Shown piece after piece: positions 15,001 to 23,849 of a DNA stretch of 64,000 nucleotides (position 1 is the stretch's first letter; every line of letters starts with the position of its first letter). Location of the stretch: NCBI GenBank assembly GCA_029204225.1, contig CM055102.1, positions 44,091,984 to 44,155,983 of the forward strand, read 5' to 3'. Both the position numbers and the translations under genes were made by a program. This DNA comes from Diphasiastrum complanatum (Eukaryota; Streptophyta; Lycopodiopsida; Lycopodiales; Lycopodiaceae). Under the pieces are notes generated by a model. The model searched no databases. It saw only the letters and a program-made list of their open reading frames with translations, and had not been told where the DNA came from.

Positions 15001-16096
15001 TTTGTCATAGCTAGAGGCACTTATTAGGATTTGTCTCTACCCTAGTCAAATTCAGCTGTAACATCTTTAGCGAGACTATTATTGGTTTTACCCCAGTTTC
15101 CTTGGTAATTTCAGAGTTTTAAAACAGCATTTCTAGTTGTAAATTCAGAGTTTTAAAACAGCAGTTCTAGGCATATTGGAAGGACAGGGAATGAAGCCGT
15201 TCATAAGTATAACCCAAAGGCATGAATTGTGGTTTTTAAGATTCTTTCTTTATTTTATGGGTATCGACCATTTTGAGTGCACTTAAGAATCAGCAGTAAC
15301 AGCCAGCACGTTTCCTATGTACAGGCTATTGAAGCAGGTATTGGTTATGGAGGATGGCTTCATGGAGAGGCGGTGGCTGCTGGCATGGTACTCTTGCCCT
15401 TTCTACCACTTATTGATAGCACTGTCATTTTAAAGATGAATTGATCAAGCTATTGTTTTTTAGGGTGGTTTATTCCTAAAAATTTGCTCCAATCAATATA
15501 CGGTGGGGGTTGTTGTAACTTCATAATACTTCAAAGTGAAGAAGTTTTTTTTCTTGACAGACTAGTTACGGTTTATGGGACAGGTCATGGCAGCAGACAT
15601 GTCTTATCGACTAGGTTGGATCGATGATGCATTGAAATATCGAGCTGTGAAGTTATTGGAGAGGTCAAATCTTCCAACTGCTCCACCAGAAACGATGGAT
15701 ATAGACAAGTTCAAGACCCTCGTGGCTGTAAGACCTTAGTCAAAGACTGAACGTCATACCCACTAAACTATGAACTTAGTTGAAGTAAATCTCATTGCAG
15801 TTTTGATTCTAGAGCACAAGATTCAACATTTGGGCTGGTAGACATGAAGGTTCTTTTGTTAAATTTAAGGCCTTCAATCTCACCTGTAAGTAGCTAGTTG
15901 GAGTTCATTTTATCTTATCAAGGTTGCAGGTTTGTGATGGTCAATGATTGTGTTTTTGAACCAGGTAGACAAGAAGGTAGCAGATGGTCATTTGCGAATG
16001 ATTTTGCTGAAAGGCCCACTTGGTAATTGCATATTTACTGGTGATTACGATTCATCGGCTTTGGATCAGACATTGAATGCATTTTGTCAATCATAA
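1250..16096 (+). CDS. DHQS: 3-dehydroquinate synthase, plastid type (5'-partial, 7 exons visible)
   Basis: Catalyses conversion of DAHP to 3-dehydroquinate, step two of the shikimate pathway; in plants the enzyme is plastidic and uses NAD and a divalent metal. Visible exons are 1250-1400, 5517-5684, 7603-7829, 7990-8113, 15325-15387, 15584-15727 and 15965-16096, all with AG/GT borders, and phases match across every junction. Signature motifs in order: [13 protein letters not shown] (nucleotide-binding region), [19 protein letters not shown] across the exon 2/3 junction, [14 protein letters not shown] (metal-ligand Glu), [12 protein letters not shown] and [12 protein letters not shown] (metal-ligand His residues). 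The C-terminus (VDKKVADG, then LLKGPLGNC, ending at TAA) is typical of the family. About 337 codons are present. The transit peptide and N-terminal substrate domain lie left of the window, since the first exon starts with the last base of a codon. No frameshift or stop was seen, so the gene looks functional. Confidence 0.96.
2240..3620 (-). pseudogene. LINE (non-LTR retrotransposon) reverse transcriptase remnant in a DHQS intron
   Basis: No long frame survives, but minus-strand reading shows LINE RT blocks in order: [21 protein letters not shown] (about 3580-3515), then [17 protein letters not shown] around 3425-3450 with the catalytic YVDD, then [16 protein letters not shown]-like sequence near 3350-3310. 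The C-terminal part follows at 3044-2830 ([33 protein letters not shown]) and at 2529-2299. Frameshifts and stops are frequent. The 5' half of the element (endonuclease, early RT) is missing beyond about 3620, where an unrelated A/G-rich tract begins. This is a 5'-truncated, decayed copy lying antisense to DHQS. Confidence 0.78.
3640..5516 (+). other. Intron remainder without a recognisable gene
   Basis: A polypurine (GAAA)-rich tract lies at 3643-3676. The rest up to the exon at 5517 is AT-rich intronic DNA in which no coding motif was recognised. Confidence 0.6.
5517..5684 (+). CDS. DHQS: DHQS exon (second in window)
   Basis: Acceptor GGCAG ending at 5516, donor GTAGCT at 5685; exactly 56 codons, phase 0 at both ends. 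Carries the Gly-rich motif [13 protein letters not shown] and ends at PTTLMAQ. Confidence 0.95.
6015..6342. mobile_element. GC-rich MITE-like insertion with GGACGCGTCC palindromes
   Basis: A roughly 310 bp block in the 1.9 kb DHQS intron stands out from its AT-rich surroundings. GGACGCGTCC and related GGACGCGG/CGCGTCC motifs occur near both ends (6040-6056 and 6231-6300) around a T/A-rich core with long homopolymers. The repeat GCTGGAA flanks it (6015-6021 and 6336-6342). The right end read in reverse, CAGGGATGAGG, resembles the left end TAAGGAAGAGG, hinting at degenerate hAT-like terminal inverted repeats. Family assignment is an inference. Confidence 0.45.
6611..6825 (+). repeat. 119 bp tandem duplication in DHQS intron
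   Basis: CTTAATCTTTGAGGAAGCAT recurs at 6611 and 6730, and both copies continue through TTGTAGAGTGTGTACTCTTTCC with a few differences. The rest of this intron (5685-7602), including an unrecognised open frame at about 6840-7038, shows no known domain. Confidence 0.8.
7603..7829 (+). CDS. DHQS: DHQS exon (third in window)
   Basis: Acceptor CAATCAG ending at 7602, donor GTACTC at 7830. Opens with [12 protein letters not shown] and contains [14 protein letters not shown] with the metal-binding Glu. Ends two bases into an Arg codon. Confidence 0.95.
7990..8113 (+). CDS. DHQS: DHQS exon (fourth in window)
   Basis: Acceptor GTGCAG ending at 7989, donor GTAAGT at 8114. Completes the split Arg codon, then [18 protein letters not shown] through FGHTFGH with the first metal-ligand His. 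Confidence 0.95.
8114..12045 (+). other. Left part of the 7.2 kb DHQS intron, no recognisable gene
   Basis: Contains a pyrimidine-rich, comparatively GC-rich stretch at about 8770-9130 that is open in several frames, probably because of its composition. An acidic reading frame remnant lies on the minus strand near 11900-12040. No conserved domain was recognised. Confidence 0.5.
12050..12559 (-). repeat. Element E 3' LTR
   Basis: On the minus strand the LTR starts TGTTGGAATG at 12559, directly after a purine-rich tract. A TATATATA box lies at 12236-12243. A short degenerate tandem (ACTTGACTATTGG..TCCAACT, three times) lies at about 12275-12345. The outer end near 12050 is not defined. Confidence 0.6.
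12560..12570 (-). promoter_or_regulatory. Element E polypurine tract
   Basis: Plus-strand CCCTCCTTAAA reads TTTAAGGAGGG on the minus strand immediately before the LTR start, the expected plus-strand primer site. Confidence 0.65.
12678..14559 (-). pseudogene. Element E integrase and linker remnant
   Basis: Reading leftward from 14559: the pre-integrase zinc region LWHARFGR...CEGC, then HSDV, a broken stretch, [13 protein letters not shown] at about 14160, and the late integrase signature [17 protein letters not shown] near 13970, followed by [17 protein letters not shown] and [12 protein letters not shown]. The second zinc-ligand His is replaced by Arg (FGR for the usual LGH). At least two frameshifts break the core, including the catalytic-Glu region near 14050. 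Downstream is a Gln/Pro-rich linker with repeated GQQGPSSE units. A second diverged copy of that linker (about 12960-13274) follows where RT should begin. Confidence 0.8.
14663..14775 (+). pseudogene. Possible Ty3/Gypsy integrase scrap
   Basis: Two short plus-strand frames read FMNFHSWP and LVVVDRFSK-stop-AHV, resembling the MDFI..LP and [12 protein letters not shown] block of Gypsy integrases. About 110 bp only, so the call rests on this one motif. Confidence 0.35.
15325..15387 (+). CDS. DHQS: DHQS exon (fifth in window)
   Basis: A 21-codon exon after a 7.2 kb intron: acceptor TACAG ending at 15324, donor GTACTC at 15388. Encodes [10 protein letters not shown] then [11 protein letters not shown], containing the second metal-ligand His. 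Confidence 0.94.
15584..15727 (+). CDS. DHQS: DHQS exon (sixth in window)
   Basis: Acceptor GGACAG ending at 15583, donor GTAAGA at 15728; 48 codons beginning [15 protein letters not shown], a stretch highly conserved in plant DHQS. Confidence 0.94.
15965..16096 (+). CDS. DHQS: DHQS terminal exon
   Basis: Acceptor ACCAG ending at 15964; begins [17 protein letters not shown] and ends FCQS-TAA at 16094-16096. Length and ending agree with the usual plant C-terminus. Confidence 0.94.
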   Translation, partial: VDKKVADGHLRMILLKGPLGNCIFTGDYDSSALDQTLNAFCQS

Positions 16097-16400
16097 TGTG
16101 TCGTAATGTACGGTTCTGGAGAAACAGTTACACTTGCATGAATGGCTGTTTCAAAACCAAAAAGTTTCAAATATTTGAATTATGTCTGTAACCCCTCTGA
16201 TAATTTTTATTGGGGTATTATACTGTGCCCTGCGATGGTGTGTTCCACTGTGTGGTGTTTCAAAACCAAAAAGTTTTAAATATTTGAATTATGTCTGTAA
16301 CCCCTCCGATAATTTTTATTGGGGTATTATACTGTGCCCTGCGATGGTGTGTTCCACTGTGGCACTTAATCAGTATTTCCTTTGAAGAGAGTAGGTGACG
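16097..16400 (+). repeat. 109 bp tandem duplication in the probable DHQS 3' UTR
   Basis: GTTTCAAAACCAAAAAG recurs at 16148 and 16257. Both copies run through TATTGGGGTATTATACTGTG to about 16365 with two or three differences. It starts 52 bp after the stop codon. No clear polyadenylation signal was identified. Confidence 0.85.
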
Positions 16401-17726
16401 CAATGAAATGCATACTTTTCATGGTCTCAACAGCTGAGTTGAGCTCTCATATTTTTTGCAAGTACATTATAAAAAAAATAGGCACACTTTCGGGCAGTAC
16501 TATAGAAACAGCCATATGCTAGTGAACCAAAGCAGCAAAGGTAAATGCTTTACAAAAATAGAAGCTTTGACAGGAGAGCAACTTTTTGTGAAGATGTATC
16601 GTGCTTGAGTTGGGCTCACCTACCCAGGTTTGATTCTCTGTGATCCCATGGATTGATAATACTAAAAAACACTTTCTGTGAAGATAATGAATTAAGTACA
16701 TTCCAAGAGGTTTGTCACCTACAAGACAACCTCTAGTTCTTTGCTCAGAATTCTATGCTGGAATTTTCCTCCGAGAATGCCTGTAGATACATATGCTGCT
16801 CATATGAAAGTTTTCTACAAATTTACCAATTCTTATGGTATTGGCCAACTCATGATTTACCCCTGCAACTATGTTTCTGTGAATGTAGGATTGGTAAACA
16901 TTATGGGAACCATGAGCTTTTGATTTTATGCTTTGAAGTCGGGATTTTCTTATGAAAGACAATGTGTGATTGTGTCTACCCATGAACTAGCTGATGGATG
17001 TCCTCACTGGTGGTTCTCTGACTACACTTTGTTGGGCATCGCAACTTTTTCCTACTTACGAATTATTATGGTTTATAAGCAATTGAGATCAGCACACTTT
17101 TGAAATGATAGACGACTCTATATTAGTTGACTTATTGACAAGAATATTATGATCAAAGCATGTGTGAGATACGAAAGAAGTAACTACTAACATTGACTAC
17201 TAAGAGAATTCAACGAGTTCATCCAAATTTTTAACATCATGACTCAAATGAAACAATATAAGAACACAAAAAAGAAGAAGAATTTATGTAGAGCGGCTAG
17301 AGGAAGAATGGGTGCAATGGAAGGAGAGATTATAGAAGCGCATGTTGAACCATTGATTAGAAGTATGGAGGCAAAAGATATTCTTGGCACCACAAAGTGG
17401 GCTGTTGTGGACAACATGGCAATTTGTGAGCTGATCCTTCACAAGATGGCAAGAATACCTTTTCCGAAGAAGAGGTTGCAAGTTAGTGAATATGATTAAC
17501 AAGACGATGTAAATTTTCTCAAAAAGAAAAGTAATAGCATATTGTCTGAGGAGATTTTGTCATGAGCTATTAATAGATTTAAATCCTAAGATCTTCCACA
17601 AGAATACTAGTACTAGGTACAAATTTTCAGTGGTTCTCTTTTGCTATGCAAAAGGCGACAAAGCTTGTAATGTTCATGAGTCCTTACATTTTCAAATGTG
17701 AGTCTATTAATGTCTTTCAAAATAGT
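16401..17726 (+). other. Intergenic spacer with one unrecognised short frame
   Basis: An open frame at 17239-17499 (86 codons, Lys-rich start then an amphipathic stretch around IIEAHVEPLIRSMEAKD) matches no family I know and has no supporting context. It may be chance or a TE scrap. Nothing else was recognised. Confidence 0.4.
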
Positions 17727-18248
17727 TGTTGGAATCCTATCATCATGGTTGGTGCTCTTTCTGTGAATCCACTGATGGGATGTCAAATAATGCGCTTTGA
17801 GATTCCAGGTAAGGGAATCAAAACGCGACTGCAAACACAATCTTTGTGGTGGTTTTGTGCGCTCTCGTGCTTCCCGATAAGCTTAGAATGAGTCGATTGC
17901 TGCTAACTGAGATCTATCTTCTTCCAAGCTATAGATGACACTGCCTATCTAATATTGATTTTTCATGCATTCAATGTGACGAGCCTATGTGCGAAAAACA
18001 TAATAACAACTGAATATATATTGACAATGAACAAGCATAAAGCATTCAAGATTATACACTTAGCAATAGGTGCAAATAGCATATGTATTATATCAATGAT
18101 ATTTGAGTGTTGTTTGGCATGCGTTACTGCAAGAGAAAACTCTGTCTCTTACAAATTCTAACTCATCAACTAGTCTCGCTTACTAGCAGACTCTGAGATC
18201 GATCAACTCATCTGCACGACATTAACCAACTCATCTCTATCGTTCATC

Positions 18249-18260
18249 CTATTTATATAG
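18249..18260 (-). promoter_or_regulatory. Element F LTR TATA box
   Basis: Minus strand reads CTATATAAATAG. It lies in the 3' LTR. The 5' LTR has lost this part, so the element no longer carries a promoter in the productive position. Confidence 0.6.
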
Positions 18261-18289
18261 GAACGGAAAAAATGGTTTTAGCTTAATGA

Positions 18290-19060
18290 TGGTTGTTTAC
18301 AAGAACTGGTTAAGCTCGTTCTAACGGCTTCCGTCGTTGTCGTCCGTTCTCCATCTGGTACTTTGTTGATCTTGCCAGTGCTTGGATCGTGAAGATGCGC
18401 CGTTATTGCAGCCGCAACATGACCGCATTCGAAGCCATTGTGGCTCCTTTGCGTTCCTTCGAGTCGTGAGCTCAGCTGCATAGTGACCGTAGTAGGCTCA
18501 GGAGCAGTCTTGGGCGGTTCTTCATGGTCGTGAGGCCTTTGGCAAGCACCTGCAAATAGATCGTAGCAGGGGCTTTTGCGGTGCTCGGGCGGTTCATCTC
18601 TTCGAGAGGAGAGAAGCGTTGTGAACTGAATTCGTTGACTTTGCGGTGGCCTTCAGTCAGCTTTCTTTGTGGACTGCCTTCAGGTTTACTTCGTAGGTGA
18701 CCACAAGCTTCAACTTGGTGGTTGCCGTCGGTTTACTTCGGCTTCGCAATGGACCGTAGGCTGGACTCTTGCGGTTCTTGGGCGGTCCTACCTTGAATGT
18801 TGAAACCGTGTGAACCGCATTTGTTGACCTACGGTGCCCCGACGGTTCTTCTTCCTCGAACGTTGAAGCCACATGTAGACCACATTCGTTGACTGGCGGT
18901 TCTTTAGCAAAGACTTGGCGGTTGGCTTGTGATGCATTGCCTTGGCCGCATACTTACCGCATGTCGGTGCTCTGCGGTGCGGTGCGGTGGGGTCGACTGC
19001 TCTGCCTTATACTCATCTACGAGTCCATCTGGGACTATTGTGGTGTGGTTGCGGTTTCTG
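18290..19060 (-). repeat. GCGGT/ACCGC-rich degenerate repeats in the F LTR U3
   Basis: About a dozen GCGGT motifs (plus strand), often as GCGGTTC or GGGCGGTTC, some in direct triplets such as GCGGTGCGGTGCGGTGGGG near 18973. They are mixed with recurring TTCGTTGACT (18625, 18885). The composition is far richer in GC than the flanks. A clustered cis-element role is inference. Confidence 0.6.
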
Positions 19061-19215
19061 CCTGTGGGCAGTTTCACAAGTATCTCTACAGAGAATATGC
19101 TGGCCTTTTACGTGTGTTTCTGCAGGTAAGGCATGTTGGCCCTTTACATTTATTTCTGCAAGTACATGATCACAAGCTAGTAAGGCTTTGTGGATAGAAA
19201 CTTGATGTTTCTTCA

Positions 19216-19226
19216 GCTCTCTCTCA
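19216..19226 (-). promoter_or_regulatory. Element F polypurine tract
   Basis: Minus strand GAGAGAGAGC abuts the LTR start. Element C has the closely similar GAGAGGGAGC in the same place. Confidence 0.65.
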
Positions 19227-19259
19227 AAGTGTGGTAGCCTTGTGATTCCTAGGCTGGCT

Positions 19260-20460
19260 CTCTGCCATTCAAACAATCTCTTATCTAGGGGGTTAGTGAA
19301 TAATCAACAACCATTTGTTCGGTCGGAATGAACACAATTCTCGGTTGGTCTTTCTCAACCATGCCTATGATCAAGTGATACTTGATCGCAATGTGATTCG
19401 TCCTTGAATGAAACACATGGTCCTTTGTTAGGTGTATGGCAGAGGTGTTGTCCATGTAGAGAATCAATGGCTCATTAGTGCTTTCTCCCAGTCCATCTAT
19501 CTGAGCCATGTCAGTTCGTTGGCCATTTTCGTGGCAACGACATACTCAGCTTCGCATGATGATTGTGTAGTGATTGTTTGCTTCTTGCTTACCCATAGAA
19601 CTTTGGCATTTGCGGCTATGGTGCAGCCTCCTGATACACTCTTACAATGATGCCCAACTTGTGTCACTATAAGACTTGACTTGAAGTCCCAATCCGCGTG
19701 AATAGCAGAGTCTGTAATCCTTCGTCTGTTGCAGGTATTGTAGGACTCTTTAGCGATCTTCCAGTGTGTCAGTCTTGGATTGATGTTGAACTGACTCAAT
19801 CTGAACACTGTGTATGCAATGTCCGGTCTGGTGTTGTCTGCCAAATACATTAACGAACCTATCAGCCTTCTGTAGGGCTTGTTGAGCATTGCTTCGCTCT
19901 CTTCGTCGTTCTTCAGACAGTCTGCGTTTGTCAGCATTGTGCTTGCGACCATCAGAGTCTTGACTCTTTTACATTCAATCATTTGAAAGTCATCAATAAT
20001 CCTTTGAGTATACCTCTACTGGTGCAAATACAATTTGTTGTTCTCAAGGTCTCGATCGATTTCCAATCCTAGGTAGCATCGTGCTTCACCCAGGTTTGAT
20101 ATCTCAAAATGGTTGGAGATATCTTGCTTCACTTGTGCAATGAGGTCATCTCTCCTGATGAGTGTGTCATTTACATAGACACCGATTATGATGATCTCTC
20201 CATGCACAACCTTTACATAGACATTATAGTCTGCTATCAAAGGTTGGAAGCCTAAGGATCTTAGTGCATGATCCTTTTTCTTATACCATTGTCTGGCGGA
20301 CTATTTCAGTCCATAGATGCTTTTGTGCATCTTGCATGTGTAATCAGAGAATGATTTGTATTTGAAACCCAGTGGCTGATCCATGTAGAAGCTCTCCATG
20401 TAGGAATGCAGTCTTCTTGTTCACAATGTGGATCTTCAAGCTGTATGCTGCTGCATATGC
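19260..20460 (-). pseudogene. Element F RT C-terminal half and RNase H
   Basis: Reading leftward: RT resumes at TSVRLLIAYAAAYSLKIHIV (about 20485), then SIYGLK, then GVYVNDTLIRRDDL at about 20175-20150, where the catalytic YVDD has become YVND. Next come GEARCYLGLEIDRD, SLMYLADNTRPDIAY near 19860-19820, LWVSKKQT...SSCEAEYV (RNase H) and YMDNTSAIHLTKDHVFHSRT at about 19450. A frameshift near the end breaks the final TKPL...KRLFEWQRASLGI segment. The RT N-terminal third is deleted: the linker at about 20490 joins directly to this segment. Confidence 0.85.
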
Positions 20461-20489
20461 GATCAATAAGCGTACAGAGGTATGCTTTC

Positions 20490-21640
20490 GACAGCCTCTT
20501 TGTTGTCTAAGTCGTCACTCAACTCAGGTGGTAAGTGAACATCTTGATTCAAATGTTCATTATCTGCTCCCTCTGCCGATGTGGGCAAGTCGTAATATGT
20601 CTTGCTTAGAATCTCATAACCAGCAGGGTCTCCGTCAACCATCGTTCTAGATTCGTCATATTTGACGTCTCTTACAGTCTTGATCTGCTTGGTCTTCGAC
20701 ATGTACAGCCTGTAGTATGATGAGTGCACATCATACCCAACAAGAAAACCCTGTTCGACTTTATCGTCCAGCTTCTTCCACTTCTTGTCTAAAATGTTTG
20801 CATATGGTACACATCCGAATAAGCGAACGCGGGCTAGATTCGACTTATTCTTCCACCATACTTCGTGTAGGGTGGTGTTGGAAATGCCAAATTTACTGAT
20901 TCTTCCACCATACTTCGTGTGGGGTGGTGTTGGGAATGCCAGATTTACTGTTTTGCATATCGTTGGCCGTAGCTATTGCTTCAGCCCATAACCATTTTGA
21001 TGCTCTGGAGTAAGCCACCATGGATCTTGTGGCTTCCATGAGTGTGTTGTTCCTTTTCTCGGCCACACCGTTGTGTTGCGGTGTGTAAGTTGCGATCTTC
21101 ATGTGTAAGATTCCGCGTTCACTGTAGAACTCGACAAATCGCTTGGATACATATTCTCCACCTCTGTCGGTTCTTAGCTGCTTTACCTTGAGTCTCATTT
21201 CTCGGCCCAGTTTACAAACTCTGTAAACTTATCAAGTGCCTCTGATTTGTTGTGTATGAAGTATATGACAACGAACTTGCTAAAGTTGTCAATGAACGTG
21301 ATGTAGTACTTCGAGCCTCCAAGTGAGACTACGTCGAAAGGTCTGTAGATGTCAGAATGTATCATCTCCAAGAGCTCTATTATTTTGAACAAATCTCTTG
21401 TGAAGGGTGTTCTTGACATCTTCCCTTTATTATATGCATCACATGACTTCAGACTATTTGCATCTTTTATGATCGCATCAGTAAATACTTCGTTGTGATT
21501 GGCCTTGTATAAAGCCATCGTATTCGTGTGACATAACCTTTTGTGCCATAAGATATTAGTGGACTCTTGAATCTGGTGTGTTTGTTCGGTTGGAACATGT
21601 ATCTTCAAATGGTGCATATTGGCTTTGTGTTCAAAGATTG
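20490..21640 (-). pseudogene. Element F integrase and linker
   Basis: Pre-integrase motif LWHKRLCHTN at about 21545, with the CxxC partially lost (CDAY); then [35 protein letters not shown] around 21180, HNGVAEKRNNTLMEA around 21080-21040 and KWLWAEAIATAND. The core carries the catalytic D, D and E residues but is split by a frameshift near 21195 and a local duplication at 20850-20940. The linker follows down to 20490. Confidence 0.82.
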
Positions 21641-21699
21641 ACTATATATCTGCACCTGATGCATGAAAAGATTCATCTCTGCTTAAAAGAGTGGCCTTG

Positions 21700-23597
21700 A
21701 GTCAGGTGCAGGTTGATCTAACCAGACAAGTTTTTCGCTTTGCAGGGCTTGCACCTCCGCCCCTAGGCGCATATTTTCGGCTTCATAGATCTGGAGTTGC
21801 GCCTGGAGGGGGGCAAGCCGTTGGGACGCTTCAGACTAAAGCTCACGCACCTTGGTTGAGGCATCTGTCAACGCTTTGGAGAGGCTCTGGATATATTGAT
21901 TGAGGCCATCCTCCTTCTGCTGCAGCTTTGCGATCTCCCGGTGCTCGTCTTGTTCGTGTTGTTGAGCAATCATGAGCTTTTGCTGCAGCTTCGTGATTTC
22001 TGCTCGCAGCTGGGTGTTGTTCGTTGCCAGATGGAGTACCCGGCTGTCCAATGATGCCCTGGCTGCTACCGCATCCTGGATGAATGTTCCCAAGGCTTGG
22101 TACGCTGTCATTAAATCCGTTGGAGCAGCTGGTACGTTGGCACTTGCAAGGGCTTGTGTGGTAGTGGCCCCGACAACCAGTATAATGTCGTCGTCGTTGT
22201 CTTCGATGAGGTTCCCTGGTGACCTTTTGTCATCTGGGGCGGTGGGATCTGTCCGATCCCGTGATGGAATAAAAATTGTTTGTACAAATGCGTCATCAGG
22301 CAACGGTTGGTTGCCCTCGACAGCCTTTGATGGAGAAATGGGATGTGTGGGAGAAACAGAAGTGGAAACAATGAGGGGGACAATTTGTTCAAATGAGAGA
22401 ATGGGTGGAACAGAGGAGAACTGGAGGGTGGTGTGGAGTACGGAAGGCGAAGATGGGCGGAAGTGGTCTGGCGTGGTGGTAAAAAGTTGATGACCTGCAT
22501 CCATGCCAGAGTGTCCGGAGACAACTGTGAGTCAGAAGGGTGAACTGGAGAGGAACAGCGGTGGGAACAGGAGTAATGGAGGATGCGATAGTAATGGAAG
22601 GGGTGGTAGAAAATGGAACAGAGATAGAAGCAGTATCAATGGAGGAGATGGGAATGGAACCAGAAGCAGCAGTTGTGGGTGGAACAGAAAAAAGAGGAGC
22701 GACAACAAAAACAAGAGGAGGGGGTTGTACAGAAGAGGAAGTGGCGGTGGTAGATGTTGGAGCTGTTATTGGTGTAGTGGTGGTGGTGCGACGTCTGGTG
22801 GTAGGTGGAGATGAGGAGGAAGGGGCAGTGCCACACATTCTTTTGCTGGCCATCGTGTTAGTAACTGCAGATTGGGCAGATGGAGGATAGAGGTTAGTAT
22901 GTCGCACTTTCGCCTCAAGAAGTGCACAGACAAAGTTACACAACAGGGGGCCTGCTGCGATATGCTCACGTGTGTTGGGGTTTGATGGAGATTGTTAGTT
23001 CGTGGATGAGGAAGACACGTCATTCGTATGGCACAACCGTGGGGCCAGGGAATTCCAGGAAGGACTCCACAATCTGACTCAGCAGCGTGGACTGAATTCT
23101 ATCCTTGCGAAATGTGGAAACAACCAGAAAGTTGTTCAACAGATGCGCAGCCACCTGAATGACTGGTTCTGTGATAGTCTCTATCAAGTACCCGTTGTTA
23201 GTTTGGATCGGAGTTTCTGGTGCAGTCTGGGTGACGAAAGGTTTTATTAGGGCTTTTGCTTGACGATGAGAGATGGGCTGGCGGTCACCGGACATAATGC
23301 CGACAGTGACCATCGAGTCCGCGTAACCTGTACCTTGTACATGGTACCCAAGTACAGGAAGTGAAAACGTGACTTTGTCGCATCCCAGGTGGCGTAAGCA
23401 TGAAGGGCGAGGCCCATGTTAATGTCAGAGCTGAAAAGCGCGGGGTAAAAACCCATTGCTTTAAGAAGTGAGCCAGCAATCTAGAGCCAAGGTTTAATTA
23501 GGGCTTCAGAAGGCAAGGGCCAAATCTGGGTGGCTGATGGTATTTCTCGCTGGATCACCTGCTTGGTGCCAGAGTCGTCAGAAGATGAGGAGGCCAT
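21700..23597 (-). pseudogene. Non-canonical ORF of element G: N-terminal domain, Ser/Thr/Pro linker, C-terminal coiled coil
   Basis: Starts at ATG 23597 (MASSSSDDSGTKQVIQ) and runs leftward for about 630 codons with at least two frameshifts and a few stops. The N-terminal part (23597-23020) is globular in composition, with segments such as SDINMGLALHAYATWD and EPVIQVAAHLLNNFLVVS. The middle (about 22900-22500) is rich in Thr, Ser and Pro. The C-terminal part (22504-21836, continuing to about 21700) has a heptad-like pattern with LRAEITKLQQKL and REIAKLQQKEDGL. I do not recognise the family; it is neither RT, integrase nor a chromodomain. It lies downstream of integrase in sense orientation, the position of env-like or accessory ORFs in some plant Gypsy elements. 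It could also be the gag of a second element. Function is unknown. Confidence 0.55.
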
Positions 23598-23830
23598 GTT
23601 AGCAGTGATAGTTAAAATGCGAAAAAGTAAAAAAAAAGGTGGAAAAGGTAAAAAGTGGTGGAAACAAGAAAAACAGTGTAATAACAGCAGTTCAGAGCGC
23701 AGATCTGGGTTCAAAGTATGCAGATGATGGCTTGTATGAAGTTAGGTCGCATTCAAAGAATTTGAAAAATTTGGTCAAAATTTGAGCAGAGCTTTGCTAG
23801 GAAAGATGACTAATGACTCGAATTTAGCCC

Positions 23831-23840
23831 TTATATAGCG
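23831..23840 (-). promoter_or_regulatory. TATA box upstream of the element G accessory ORF
   Basis: Minus strand reads CGCTATATAAGGGC, about 235 bp before the ATG at 23597. The region in between is a stop-rich, leader-like stretch. It may be an LTR promoter or an internal promoter. Confidence 0.5.
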
Positions 23841-23849
23841 GAATTTAGA

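Larger units (their letters stand above)
17727..19215 (-). repeat. Element F 3' LTR (about 1.49 kb)
   Basis: Begins on the minus strand at 19215 (TGAAGAAACATC) directly after a polypurine tract and ends at 17727 (GGATTCCAACA). The last 350 bp, 17727 to about 18075, match 28389-28747. The minus-strand TATA box CTATATAAATAG at about 18249-18260 divides a 0.95 kb U3 from R/U5. Confidence 0.8.

Noticed and set aside
17239-17499. A small host gene of 86 codons
   Set aside because: No recognisable family, splice partners or promoter; kept only as an unsupported frame.
22503-22890. Plus-strand Gly/Asn-rich frames overlapping the linker of the G accessory ORF
   Set aside because: Antisense shadow of the Ser/Thr/Pro-rich coding segment; no independent motif or promoter.
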